Shown here piece by piece: positions 1 to 6,823 of a stretch of DNA of 22,643 bases. Each line of letters begins with the position of its first letter. Position 1 is the first letter of the stretch. The notes under the pieces were generated by a model. The model saw only the letters and a program-made list of their open reading frames with translations. It was not told the DNA's origin and made no database searches. The position numbers were made by a program, and so were the translations under genes. Origin of the DNA: UBA10449 sp005883585 (GTDB lineage Bacteria > Chloroflexota > Dormibacteria > Dormibacterales > Dormibacteraceae); contig VBFD01000129.1 in assembly GCA_005883585.1 (NCBI GenBank), forward strand, positions 1 to 22,643, in the 5' to 3' direction.

Positions 1-2
1 GT

Positions 3-629
3 GTGATCTCTTACGGCTTCAGAGCGCCCGCGGCGGCAGGAGCGCTCCCGCAGGGGATCGAGCCGGGCTTCATCCTGGCCGTCGGCACCATCGAGCCGCG
101 CAAGAACTACCCGAGATTGCTGGCCGCATATCGCAAGCTGCGAAGCCATCCCGGCGCCGTCCCGATCGTCATCGGGCGCCGCGCCGGGGTACCCCAGCTG
201 GTGATCGCCGGCCGCCCGGGCTGGGCGTACGGCGACACGCTGGACAGGATCCAGGCGGAGCCCGGCGTCAAGTACCTCGGCCACGTCGACGAACCAACCC
301 TCGCCGCCCTGTACGAAAACGCGTCGGTGCTCGCGCTCCCGAGTCTTTACGAAGGGTTCGGGCTGCCCTTGCTGGAGGCGATGGCACGCGGCGTGCCGGC
401 GGTGATAGGTAGATCCGGCGCCCTCCCCGAGCTGGCCGGCGGCACGGCGGTCGAAGTCGACCCGGAGGATGTCGATGCCATCGCCGGCGCGCTCGAGAGG
501 CTGCTGTCGGACGGCGCATTGCGGAAAAAGCTCGGCGAGGCGGGCAGGCAGCGCTCCGCGGCCTTCACGTGGGACCGCGCCGCGGCCGAGACCGTGGAGG
601 TCCTGCGCCGGATCGGCTCAGCCCTCTGA
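3..629 (+). CDS. Glycosyltransferase, GT4-like (group 1), 5'-truncated
   Basis: C-terminal half of a retaining GT-B fold glycosyltransferase; the gene begins outside the window and is open at the left edge. The visible 208 residues start near the inter-domain linker (VISYGF) and hold the nucleotide-sugar-binding Rossmann domain. Family features seen are GTIEPRKNYPRLLAAYRKL at the start of the C-terminal domain and the E-x7-E type motif EGFGLPLLEAMARGVPAV, which in the family contacts the donor sugar nucleotide. Donor and acceptor cannot be told; the enzyme probably acts at the inner face of the membrane in envelope or exopolysaccharide glycan assembly. It ends 14 bases before the next gene on the same strand, so it is probably co-transcribed with the two sugar-type oxidoreductases. 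The GTG at 3 is an internal codon, not the real start. Confidence 0.9.
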   Translation: MISYGFRAPAAAGALPQGIEPGFILAVGTIEPRKNYPRLLAAYRKLRSHPGAVPIVIGRRAGVPQLVIAGRPGWAYGDTLDRIQAEPGVKYLGHVDEPTLAALYENASVLALPSLYEGFGLPLLEAMARGVPAVIGRSGALPELAGGTAVEVDPEDVDAIAGALERLLSDGALRKKLGEAGRQRSAAFTWDRAAAETVEVLRRIGSAL

Positions 630-643
630 CGTACGATCACTCG

Positions 644-2281
644 ATGCCTCGGGATCGGGTAGCCGTTCAGGCCCTGCTTGCCGGCCGCGAAGTCGACTAT
701 CTCCACCTGGCGCGCCCTCTTCTCCGCGCGCTCGAGCTGACGCATCACTTCGACGTCGGGGTCATCACGGACCCGGCGGCGCTTTCGTTCGATCGGGCGA
801 CCGTAATCCTCGCCGCCAGCGACCGAGGCCTTGCCCAGGGCCAGGCCGACGAGCTCATGGCCTTCGTCAAACGGGGCGGCGGCCTGGTGCTGCTGGGCGG
901 AACGCTGGCCGCGTGGAACGAGATGGGGGCGCTTGCTGCGATGGCGCGCTGGACGCCAAGCGGTCCTGGTCCGCTGACCGAGCTCGTGCTCGATGCCGAG
1001 CCTGCGCACGCCATCACCGCGAGGCTTGGGCCCGAGCTGAGGCTCACCGACCGGCTCTACCTGTCCGAGGGACCGCCTGCCGACTCGTCAGTCCTGATCC
1101 GCACCAGCTGGCATTTCACCGAGCAGGTCGTCGCCTATGAGAGGGAGTTCGGGGAAGGCACCTTCATCAACATCGGGCTCGGGAGCGCGGCCGCCACTTA
1201 TGGAGACATCGCGTTTCAGAGGCTCGTGCATCGAGCGCTCATGTATGCGGCTGGGCATAGGCCGCCTGCGCCGGTCGGCGTCGGGTTGATTGGATACGGT
1301 GCTATCGCCCGCGACCACGCGGCATCGATCGCCGAGGTTGCCGGCCTCCAGCTGGCCGGGGTATGCGACATCTCGCCGGCACGCCGGGACCTTGCCGCAC
1401 GCGAATGGAGCGTCCCGGTGCACGCGGCGGCCGCTGACATGTTCGACGACCCTGACGTCGGCATGGTCGTGGTCGGCACCCCACCAGTTGCACATGCGGA
1501 GTCAGTGCTCGCTGCTCTGGCTGCCGGCAAGCACGTCGTTTGTGAGAAGCCCTTTGCGCTGCGCGTCGACGAGGTCGACCGCATGACCGACGAGGCGGCC
1601 GCCCGCGGCCGTCTGCTGACCGTGTACCAGAGCCGGCGGTGGGATCCCGATTTCGTTGCGCTGCGCGACGTGGTCCGCTCGGGCGGAATCGGCGAGCCGT
1701 TCTACATGGAGTCTTTCATCGGCGGCTACTCGCACCCGTGCGGTTTCTGGCACAGCCACGAGCCCGTCTCCGGGGGCACGATCTATGACTGGGGCTCGCA
1801 TTACTTCGACTGGATCCTTCAGCTCTTCCCTGATGCGGTAAAGACGGTTTCGGCGCATGCACACAAGCGGGTGTGGCACGACGTCACCAACTCCGACCAG
1901 GTGCGCGTGGACCTCACGTTCGCCAACGGAGCCGAGGCGAGCTTTCTGCAGTCGGACATCGCCAGCGCGGTGAAACCGAAGTGGTACGTGCTCGGCACGC
2001 GTGGAGCGGTCGTCGGCGAGTGGCGCGACGAGCCGGTAGCCGCGGACTTCCCGGCTCGGGTGAAAGTGCTCCGGCCTGCCGAAAGCGGTGGCTCGCACGA
2101 GGAGCTCATCGCCCTTCCGGCTCGAGACGCGAACGGGTTCTACCGCAACCTCGCCGACCACATGGCCTGGGATGAGGCGCTGGCGGTGACTCCAGCCGAG
2201 GCAAGGCGGACGGTGGCGGTCATGGAGGCGGCGGTTCGCTCCATCGCGCGCGGCGGCGCTCAGCTCGAGGCTGACATATAG
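644..2281 (+). CDS. ThuA-like domain fused to Gfo/Idh/MocA oxidoreductase
   Basis: 545 residues from ATG 644 (MPRDRVAVQ). The frame is open upstream to 569, but that part overlaps the glycosyltransferase and reads as its shadow. Residues 1-205 resemble ThuA (trehalose-utilisation, class I amidotransferase-like fold): a KRGGGLVLLGGTLAAW glycine-rich strand-loop, a late GEGTFINIGLGSAA strand, and a closing helix before ALMYAAGH. Residues 212-545 are a complete Gfo/Idh/MocA dehydrogenase: NAD(P)-binding GVGLIGYGAIA from residue 212, the EKP motif with K302, and the substrate-side motif GGTIYDWGSHYFDW. Family members oxidise or reduce sugars and inositols with NAD(P). ThuA domains are usually separate proteins near such enzymes, so the fusion suggests a joint role in sugar or keto-sugar metabolism; the substrate is unknown. 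Probably in one operon with the flanking genes. Confidence 0.87.
   Translation: MPRDRVAVQALLAGREVDYLHLARPLLRALELTHHFDVGVITDPAALSFDRATVILAASDRGLAQGQADELMAFVKRGGGLVLLGGTLAAWNEMGALAAMARWTPSGPGPLTELVLDAEPAHAITARLGPELRLTDRLYLSEGPPADSSVLIRTSWHFTEQVVAYEREFGEGTFINIGLGSAAATYGDIAFQRLVHRALMYAAGHRPPAPVGVGLIGYGAIARDHAASIAEVAGLQLAGVCDISPARRDLAAREWSVPVHAAAADMFDDPDVGMVVVGTPPVAHAESVLAALAAGKHVVCEKPFALRVDEVDRMTDEAAARGRLLTVYQSRRWDPDFVALRDVVRSGGIGEPFYMESFIGGYSHPCGFWHSHEPVSGGTIYDWGSHYFDWILQLFPDAVKTVSAHAHKRVWHDVTNSDQVRVDLTFANGAEASFLQSDIASAVKPKWYVLGTRGAVVGEWRDEPVAADFPARVKVLRPAESGGSHEELIALPARDANGFYRNLADHMAWDEALAVTPAEARRTVAVMEAAVRSIARGGAQLEADI
2267..2270 (+). promoter_or_regulatory. Ribosome binding site that supports an ATA start
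   Basis: GAGG lies 7 bases before the ATA at 2278-2280. It sits inside the last codons of the upstream gene and is the only good Shine-Dalgarno match near the beginning of the next reading frame. It is the main sequence support for initiation at ATA. Confidence 0.5.
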
Positions 2282-3207
2282 CCGAGCGCATCGGGTGGGG
2301 GATCCTCGGCGCGGCGGGGATCGCCGCTCGCGCCGTCATTCCCGCCATCGAAGCGTCGAACAACGGCCGGCTGGTTTCGATCGCAAGCCGCGACCCCGTA
2401 CGTGCGCATGAGCTTGCCGCTCGCCACTCCTTCACCCGAGTCGCGGCCTCGTATGAAGCCGTGCTCGAAGACGGCGACGTGGACGCCGTCTACATCCCGC
2501 TGATCAACTCGCTCCATCGCGAATGGACGCTGCGCGCACTTACCGCGGGCAAGCACGTGCTGTGTGAGAAGCCGCTGGCCATGAACGCGACGGAGGCGGC
2601 GGAGATGGCCGCCGCCGCCGAGAGCGCACAGCTACTTCTGATGGAGGCCTTCATGTATCGCTTCCATCCGCGTGCACGCGCCTTCGTCGAGGGCGTGCGC
2701 GATCCGCTCTTCGTTCATTCACGCTTCGGGTTTCGACTCGACAAACCGGGCGACTACCGGCTGAAGGCATCGCTCGGGGGCGGCGCTCTTTTCGACGTCG
2801 GCTGCTACACGGTCAACGTGTCGCGCTGGATCCTGGGCGAGCCGGACGAGGTCTTCGCGAGCTTCAGCAACGACACCTCGAGGGCGGTCGACATGACGGT
2901 GTCAGCGCTTCTTCATTTCCATGAGGGAGCGACAGCATCCCTATGGGCGAGCTTCGAGTCGCCGGAGGAACAGGGGCTGCTGGTCGTGCAGCAGTCCGGG
3001 ACGCAGCGCCTGGACCTTCCGTTCTCCGCGTGGCGAGATCCCGAAGACCCTTACCAGCTCATGGTCGAATCGTTCGCCGGCAGCATCATCGAGGGCCGGC
3101 CGGCAAGCGTTCCGGTCAGCGACTCGATCGCGAATATGAGCGTCCTCGACCGCATCCGTGAGGCTGCTCAGGCGGTGGGTCGAAGCGGGATGTCGGCCTC
3201 GACGTAG
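2278..3207 (+). CDS. Gfo/Idh/MocA family oxidoreductase with apparent ATA start
   Basis: 309 residues, close to the family's usual 320-340. The NAD(P)-binding strand-loop IGWGILGAAGIA comes at the very beginning, so the gene must start before it. In this frame there is a stop at 2272-2274 and no ATG, GTG or TTG before 2461, which is well inside the Rossmann domain. ATA 2278, overlapping the upstream TAG in the way ATGA overlaps normally do and preceded by GAGG at 7 bases, is the best start. Other motifs are EKPLAMN with K98, MEAFMYRFHPRARAF, and GGGALFDVGCYTVNVSRW, typical of the D-xylose 1-dehydrogenase/dihydrodiol dehydrogenase-like branch. The likely role is NADP-linked oxidation or reduction of a sugar. 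The 3' end overlaps the opposing GNAT gene by 40 bases. A mutated start codon or sequencing error remains possible. Confidence 0.82.
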   Translation: MAERIGWGILGAAGIAARAVIPAIEASNNGRLVSIASRDPVRAHELAARHSFTRVAASYEAVLEDGDVDAVYIPLINSLHREWTLRALTAGKHVLCEKPLAMNATEAAEMAAAAESAQLLLMEAFMYRFHPRARAFVEGVRDPLFVHSRFGFRLDKPGDYRLKASLGGGALFDVGCYTVNVSRWILGEPDEVFASFSNDTSRAVDMTVSALLHFHEGATASLWASFESPEEQGLLVVQQSGTQRLDLPFSAWRDPEDPYQLMVESFAGSIIEGRPASVPVSDSIANMSVLDRIREAAQAVGRSGMSAST

Positions 3208-3662
3208 CCCGATTCGAAGCGCATCGTCGCGCGCGGCGAGAGCCCGCGCACCAACGACTGCGCGCGAGCATTGTCGCCAAGCATCGTGGCGTGGAAGCTC
3301 GCGATGCCCCGCATTCGCGCGATATGCCCGAGGCGCCTGATCAACATGCCGCCGAGACCCTGGCCCTGCCAATCATCCGCCACGACAACCGCGACGTCAT
3401 GGCTCCCGCCAATGCCGGTCCCGTACCTCGCCACTCCCACGATCCCCTGGTCGTCCAGCGCGATCAGCGCCTCGCGGTCGCAGTGATCCACGTCGACCAA
3501 CTTTTTGAGCAGCGGTTCGTTTGGCAGCGTGATCGGCGAAAAGAAGCGGCGATAGACGGTCTCCTTGGACAACCTCCAGAAGAAGCGGCTGATGAGATCG
3601 GCGTCGCCTGGCTGGAGGAGCCGAAGCCACACCCGCCGGCCGCCGACCCTTGTTGTCGTCAT
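3168..3662 (-). CDS. GNAT family N-acetyltransferase
   Basis: 164 residues from ATG 3662 (MTTTRVGGRR). The GNAT acetyl-CoA pyrophosphate-binding motif is QGQGLGG (residues 99-105), followed by the helix MLIRRLGHIARMRG and a strand ending in FHATMLGDNARA. The N-terminal stretch WLRLLQPGDADLISRFFWRL followed by YRRFF is like the acetyltransferase domain of PatZ/Pat-type protein lysine acetyltransferases, which here stands alone. Substrate unknown: a protein lysine or a small amine. The start overlaps the PaaI-like gene's stop in an ATGA arrangement, indicating translational coupling. A longer open frame continues upstream to 4124, but that part lies wholly over the thioesterase gene and is rejected. 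The stop falls inside the 3' end of the opposing oxidoreductase gene. Confidence 0.88.
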   Translation of the reverse strand: MTTTRVGGRRVWLRLLQPGDADLISRFFWRLSKETVYRRFFSPITLPNEPLLKKLVDVDHCDREALIALDDQGIVGVARYGTGIGGSHDVAVVVADDWQGQGLGGMLIRRLGHIARMRGIASFHATMLGDNARAQSLVRGLSPRATMRFESGYVEADIPLRPTA

Positions 3663-4165
3663 CTCTTCAGCACCAGGCACGTCGTCGTCCCGTGCGCGAG
3701 GAGCTTGTCTGTCCGCTCGGCGATGACTCGGCCTTCGGCGGTCGCGATCGTGCCGCCGCGATGGATGACCGTGCCTTCGCAGCGAACCGGTCCCGTCTCC
3801 AGCGTGATCGGGCGCACGAAGTTGACCTTCGCCTCCAGCGTCGTGTACGCCTCGCCCACGCCCAGCGTCGTATGCACCGCGCAGCCCATGGCGGAGTCGA
3901 GCAGCGTCATCGCGAAGCCTCCGTGCACCACGCCGATCGGGTTGTAGAGGTGCTCGCCGGGTTCGCCCACGAAGGTCACTTTGCCCTCCTCGACTGTGCC
4001 CCCCGTGAATCCCATCGTCGCCGTGATGGGCGGGCTGGGGAGCTTGCCGTCGAAGATCGCCCTGATGAACTCGAGGCCGCTCAGGCCAGCACCCTGCGTC
4101 GGGGCTGTCATCGGGTCGTCCCATGTGATCGTTCGAGTCCGTGCTTTCGTGTTCATCTCCATCAT
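3659..4165 (-). CDS. PaaI-like acyl-CoA thioesterase (hotdog fold)
   Basis: 168 residues. The hotdog signature is YNPIGVVHGGFAMTLLDSAM, with N75, H81-G82-G83 and the catalytic-type acidic residue D90, then VNFVRPITLETGPVRCEGTVIHRGG, the standard second half of PaaI/YbgC-like thioesterases. It hydrolyses aryl- or acyl-CoA thioesters in the cytosol; the specific acyl group cannot be read from sequence. Three start codons compete: ATG 4165, 4162 and 4156. I give the longest; the N-terminal 25 residues look unstructured, so the choice does not affect the fold. It lies 4 bases after the exporter's stop and overlaps the GNAT start by 4 bases, so exporter, thioesterase and acetyltransferase form one operon, probably under the HxlR-type regulator. 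Confidence 0.9.
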   Translation of the reverse strand: MMEMNTKARTRTITWDDPMTAPTQGAGLSGLEFIRAIFDGKLPSPPITATMGFTGGTVEEGKVTFVGEPGEHLYNPIGVVHGGFAMTLLDSAMGCAVHTTLGVGEAYTTLEAKVNFVRPITLETGPVRCEGTVIHRGGTIATAEGRVIAERTDKLLAHGTTTCLVLKR

Positions 4166-4169
4166 CGAA

Positions 4170-5570
4170 TCACACAGCCTGCTTCAGCTCGGGAACGACT
4201 TCGGCCTGCGCAGGTGCAATTCGGATTCGCCCGATCGCAAGGGCCGCGATCGCGCTGGCGAAGGCGAGTCCCACGGTGACCTCCCAGCCGGTGCGAAACG
4301 CCGGGAGGACCTGAGCCCCGCGAGGCGTGCCCAGGACCGCGATGAGAATCGCGATGCCGAGGGCGATCCCGAACTGCCGCGTCATGCCGTAGACGGCGCT
4401 GCCGGTCGCAAAACGCGCCGCGGGCAGTGCGGCCGCAGCAGCGCTGGCCAGCGTCGGGATCACGAACCCGACCCCGGCTCCGCCAATGAGCCAGCCGGGA
4501 AGAAACTCCGATGCGTAGTGCGGCTGCAATCCAACCGTCCTCAGCCACCACAGGCCGGCGACCGCAAACAGGACCGAGCCGATGGCGGCGATGGTGCGCT
4601 CGCCGAAACGCCGCGACAGCAAGCTTCCTGGGACCGCGAACGCTGCCGCCGCAATTGGTCCCGGTGCTATCTGCAGTCCGGCCGTGAGGATGTCCTCATG
4701 CCACACGCGCGTGAGGAACAGCACGCTGGCGAGCAGCATGGCGCCGAATGCGGCGAAGAACAGCGTCCCCGAGATGTTGGCCGCGCTGAATGCGCGGGCA
4801 CGAAACAAGCCAAGCTCGAGCACGGGCGCGGGATGACGCGACGACCAGTAGAGGAATCCGGCTGCCAGCACCACCGAACCCGCGAACAGGGTCGTAATGC
4901 GAGGGCTCGTCCAACCCCAGGACTGGCCCTGCACGATCGCGAGCATCAGCGCACTCGACGCCAACACCAGCATCACCGCGCCCGCGAGGTCGGGGAACCG
5001 TTTGCCTTCCGGATCGCGAGACTCGCTCAAGATGCGGGCCGCAATGACTGCCGTGACCAGCCCGATCGGCAGGTTGACCAGGAAGACCCAACGCCAGCTG
5101 GCCTGGACGAGGAGTCCGCCGATTGGCGGTCCGGCCCCGGCGGCGACAGCGCCGGTCGCGGACCAGATGGCCACCGCGACCGCACGCTGGCGGCCCGAAA
5201 ACTCGGCCAGGAGCAGCGCGAGCGACGTCGGCATGAGCACAGCCCCGCCGGCGGCCTGGACCACACGCGCGCCTATCAGCCATCCCGCGCCGGGCGCAGC
5301 TGCGCAAAGGGCAGAGGCAACGACGAATGTGACCAGCCCGCCCATGAAAAGGCGCTTGCGACCGAGCAGGTCGGCCAGGCGGCCGGCCGGAATGAGGAGC
5401 GCGGCGGTCACGATCGCGTATGCGCTCAGGACCCACGAGAGGGTGGCATCGCTTGTGCCTGCGAAGTCTCGCTCGATGCTCGGGAAGGCGATGTTGACGA
5501 TGAACAGGTCCATGCTCGCCACGAACGTGGCCACTGAGACGACGACCAGGACCCGGTAGCGGTGCGGCAT
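4170..5570 (-). CDS. MFS transporter, DHA2 (EmrB/QacA-like) family
   Basis: 466 residues with about 14 hydrophobic segments, typical of the 14-helix drug:H+ antiporter family. Family marks are helix 1 MDLFIVNIAFPSI, motif A GRLADLLGRKRLFMGG between helices 2 and 3, motif C GPPIGGLL, and WRWVFLVNLPIG at the end of helix 6. It probably exports a lipophilic drug or aromatic compound in exchange for protons across the inner membrane. ATG 5570 is preceded by a strong AGGAGG at 5580-5585 (on -), 9 bases away, so the start is secure. It is the first gene of the exporter-thioesterase-GNAT operon and is divergent from the HxlR-type regulator. The substrate is not deducible. Confidence 0.92.
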   Translation of the reverse strand: MPHRYRVLVVVSVATFVASMDLFIVNIAFPSIERDFAGTSDATLSWVLSAYAIVTAALLIPAGRLADLLGRKRLFMGGLVTFVVASALCAAAPGAGWLIGARVVQAAGGAVLMPTSLALLLAEFSGRQRAVAVAIWSATGAVAAGAGPPIGGLLVQASWRWVFLVNLPIGLVTAVIAARILSESRDPEGKRFPDLAGAVMLVLASSALMLAIVQGQSWGWTSPRITTLFAGSVVLAAGFLYWSSRHPAPVLELGLFRARAFSAANISGTLFFAAFGAMLLASVLFLTRVWHEDILTAGLQIAPGPIAAAAFAVPGSLLSRRFGERTIAAIGSVLFAVAGLWWLRTVGLQPHYASEFLPGWLIGGAGVGFVIPTLASAAAAALPAARFATGSAVYGMTRQFGIALGIAILIAVLGTPRGAQVLPAFRTGWEVTVGLAFASAIAALAIGRIRIAPAQAEVVPELKQAV

Positions 5571-5579
5571 CGGCGGTGG

Positions 5580-5585
5580 CCTCCT
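5580..5585 (-). promoter_or_regulatory. Strong ribosome binding site of the exporter gene
   Basis: AGGAGG on the minus strand, 9 bases before ATG 5570. It shows that leadered, Shine-Dalgarno-driven genes exist here beside the apparently leaderless ones. Confidence 0.8.
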
Positions 5586-5609
5586 AGAGCCCGTTGCTTG
5601 ACGCTACGC

Positions 5610-5638
5610 ACCCTAGCAGAAACAGTTGCGTGATGCAA
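5610..5638 (-). promoter_or_regulatory. Putative promoter of the exporter operon
   Basis: On the minus strand TTGCAT (5633-5638) and TAGGGT (5610-5615) are separated by exactly 17 bases. The -35 lies in one arm of the palindrome at 5624-5640, so a bound regulator would block it. Transcription would start around 5603, giving a leader of about 33 bases that contains the AGGAGG site. Confidence 0.5.
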
Positions 5639-5640
5639 CT
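5624..5640. promoter_or_regulatory. Palindromic operator, probable HxlR-type binding site
   Basis: Perfect inverted repeat AGTTGC-GTGAT-GCAACT: 6-bp arms with a 5-base spacer, in the divergent region between exporter and regulator. It covers the -35 elements of both predicted promoters. Size, symmetry and position fit the operator of a dimeric winged-helix regulator that represses both its own gene and the exporter operon. Confidence 0.65.
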
Positions 5641-5654
5641 CAATGCCGTATGCT
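5626..5654 (+). promoter_or_regulatory. Putative promoter of the HxlR-type gene
   Basis: TTGCGT (5626-5631) and TATGCT (5649-5654) with a 17-base spacer. Initiation about 7 bases downstream would fall on the GTG at 5662, giving a leaderless message. The -35 is inside the palindrome at 5624-5640. Confidence 0.5.
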
Positions 5655-5661
5655 CGCTTTG

Positions 5662-6138
5662 GTGCTCGGTCGAACCTACGACTCACAGATCTGTTCGGTG
5701 GCCGGCTCGCTGGAGGTCATCGGCGAACGCTGGACGCTGCTCATCGTCCGCGATGCGTTCATGGGCGCCCGGCGTTTCGAGCACTTCCAGCGCAGGACCG
5801 GCGCTGCCCGCAACGTGCTGGCGAACCGCCTCAACCTGCTGGTGGAGGAAGGCATCTTCCGCAAGGTCGCCTACCAGGAGCACCCCGCTCGCTACGAGTA
5901 CCGCCTGACAGAGAAAGGCATCGACCTGTGGCCGGTGATCGTTTCGCTGCTCCAGTGGGGAGACCGCCATGTCTACCCGGGGAGGGCGCCGGTCCTCCTC
6001 GTGCACAAGAAGTGTGGTGGCGCTGTCAGCGACCACCGCATTTGCGAGACGTGCGGCGCCCAGCTGACCGCGAGGGACGTGGAAGCGCGACAGGGAATCG
6101 GCGGAGGAATGGCGCCGGCCGGAGAGCTGTCGGCCTAG
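5662..6138 (+). CDS. HxlR-family winged-helix regulator with C-terminal zinc ribbon
   Basis: 158 residues from GTG 5662 (VLGRTYDSQICSVAGSLEV). ATG 5650 is an alternative, but homologues usually begin with MLG.xYD, and a -10-like TATGCT lies 7 bases before the GTG. The HxlR/DUF24 domain covers residues 7-105: conserved N-terminal C11, ERWTLLIVRDAFMGARRFEHF, recognition region TGAARNVLANRLNLLVEEG, and wing YRLTEKGIDLWPVI. In relatives such as YodB and HypR the N-terminal cysteine senses quinones or oxidants. The tail holds H115, C118, C128 and C131 in a pattern that could bind zinc. It probably represses the divergent exporter operon and itself through the palindrome at 5624-5640, released by an aromatic or thiol-reactive ligand. 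Its stop overlaps the opposing gene's stop. Confidence 0.9.
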   Translation: MLGRTYDSQICSVAGSLEVIGERWTLLIVRDAFMGARRFEHFQRRTGAARNVLANRLNLLVEEGIFRKVAYQEHPARYEYRLTEKGIDLWPVIVSLLQWGDRHVYPGRAPVLLVHKKCGGAVSDHRICETCGAQLTARDVEARQGIGGGMAPAGELSA

Positions 6139-6806
6139 CGCAGGATCGCGCGGAAACGTTCGTCGTCGTATAGGGCGGTCAAGTCGGGATCCGTAGGAGC
6201 GAAGTCCTTCAGGTTTGGCCGCATGCCCACTGACTCTTCGATCAAGCTCAATGCGTCGTCGTGGCGTCCTTCCGCAACGCGCAAGCATCCCAGGTTGTAG
6301 ACCTCAACTCCCAGAATCCCCAAAGGTGCTGACGCGTCCCGCAGCACTGAGACGGTGGTGTCAAGGAGTCGAACCGCCCCGGGCAGGTCATCGTTCTCTT
6401 TGAGGTATTCAACGATGTGCGTATGCGGATGGATGTAGGAGCTGGCGAGTATCGCTTCGGTCGTTGTGTTCCATCGATACCACGCGAAAGGCCTATCGCC
6501 CACGCCTGAATAAACATCGACAAGGGACACAAGGAGTGAATCCGCTCTGTCGACAGAGTCGGCGAGCGGAACCTGCGCTCCACTCGCAAGCTCGCCATCG
6601 TTGAACTCGTCAACATCCTTCGGGGGCGGTGTATACGGGCGTCCATCGCGAAGGGCAGAGAGCGCAGCGTATTGGCGCTCTCGCCACTTGACAAAGTGGA
6701 ACATCGTCAGCGCCACCGACCACCCCTTGGGATTCGGGCGTTCACCCGCAACGAAGTCACGCTCAACTTTGCGCTCAGATACGAGGATGCCGCGCACATC
6801 CGTCAT
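6135..6806 (-). CDS. DinB-like / TPR-tail protein of unknown function
   Basis: 223 residues from ATG 6806. The first 140 or so resemble a DinB-type four-helix bundle: MFHFVKWRERQYAALSAL near the start and the histidine-bearing SSYIHPHTHIVEYL in a later helix, which could bind a metal. The last 70 residues look like one to two TPR units (YNLGCLRVAEGRHDDALSLI, then the common C-terminal pattern DPDLTALYDDERFRAIL). No enzyme activity can be assigned. Base composition is lower in GC than the neighbours (hand counts of 53, 58 and 62% on three 60-base lines against 75% on a line in gltB), which hints at acquisition by transfer. A -10-like TAACCT lies 7 bases before the ATG, so it may have its own leaderless transcript although it is only 17 bases past the gltB stop. 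Confidence 0.75.
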   Translation of the reverse strand: MTDVRGILVSERKVERDFVAGERPNPKGWSVALTMFHFVKWRERQYAALSALRDGRPYTPPPKDVDEFNDGELASGAQVPLADSVDRADSLLVSLVDVYSGVGDRPFAWYRWNTTTEAILASSYIHPHTHIVEYLKENDDLPGAVRLLDTTVSVLRDASAPLGILGVEVYNLGCLRVAEGRHDDALSLIEESVGMRPNLKDFAPTDPDLTALYDDERFRAILR

Positions 6807-6813
6807 GGGCGGA

Positions 6814-6819
6814 AGGTTA
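6814..6819 (-). promoter_or_regulatory. Putative -10 element for a leaderless message
   Basis: TAACCT on the minus strand, 7 bases before ATG 6806, with no Shine-Dalgarno site and no clear -35. It overlaps the end of gltB. Confidence 0.35.
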
Positions 6820-6823
6820 GTGC

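Noticed and set aside
569..643. 25-residue N-terminal extension of the ThuA-Gfo fusion
   Set aside because: Overlaps the glycosyltransferase end and is Arg/Pro/Gly-rich; ATG 644 lies just after the preceding stop.
3663..4124. N-terminal extension of the GNAT frame to 318 residues
   Set aside because: The extra part lies entirely over the PaaI-like thioesterase in another frame and reads as low-complexity shadow; the GNAT fold starts at ATG 3662 in an ATGA overlap.
3981..5537. 518-residue open frame on + across the thioesterase and exporter genes
   Set aside because: Composition is rich in R, E, Q, H and D with no domain-like pattern. It is the antisense shadow of the clear MFS protein on -.
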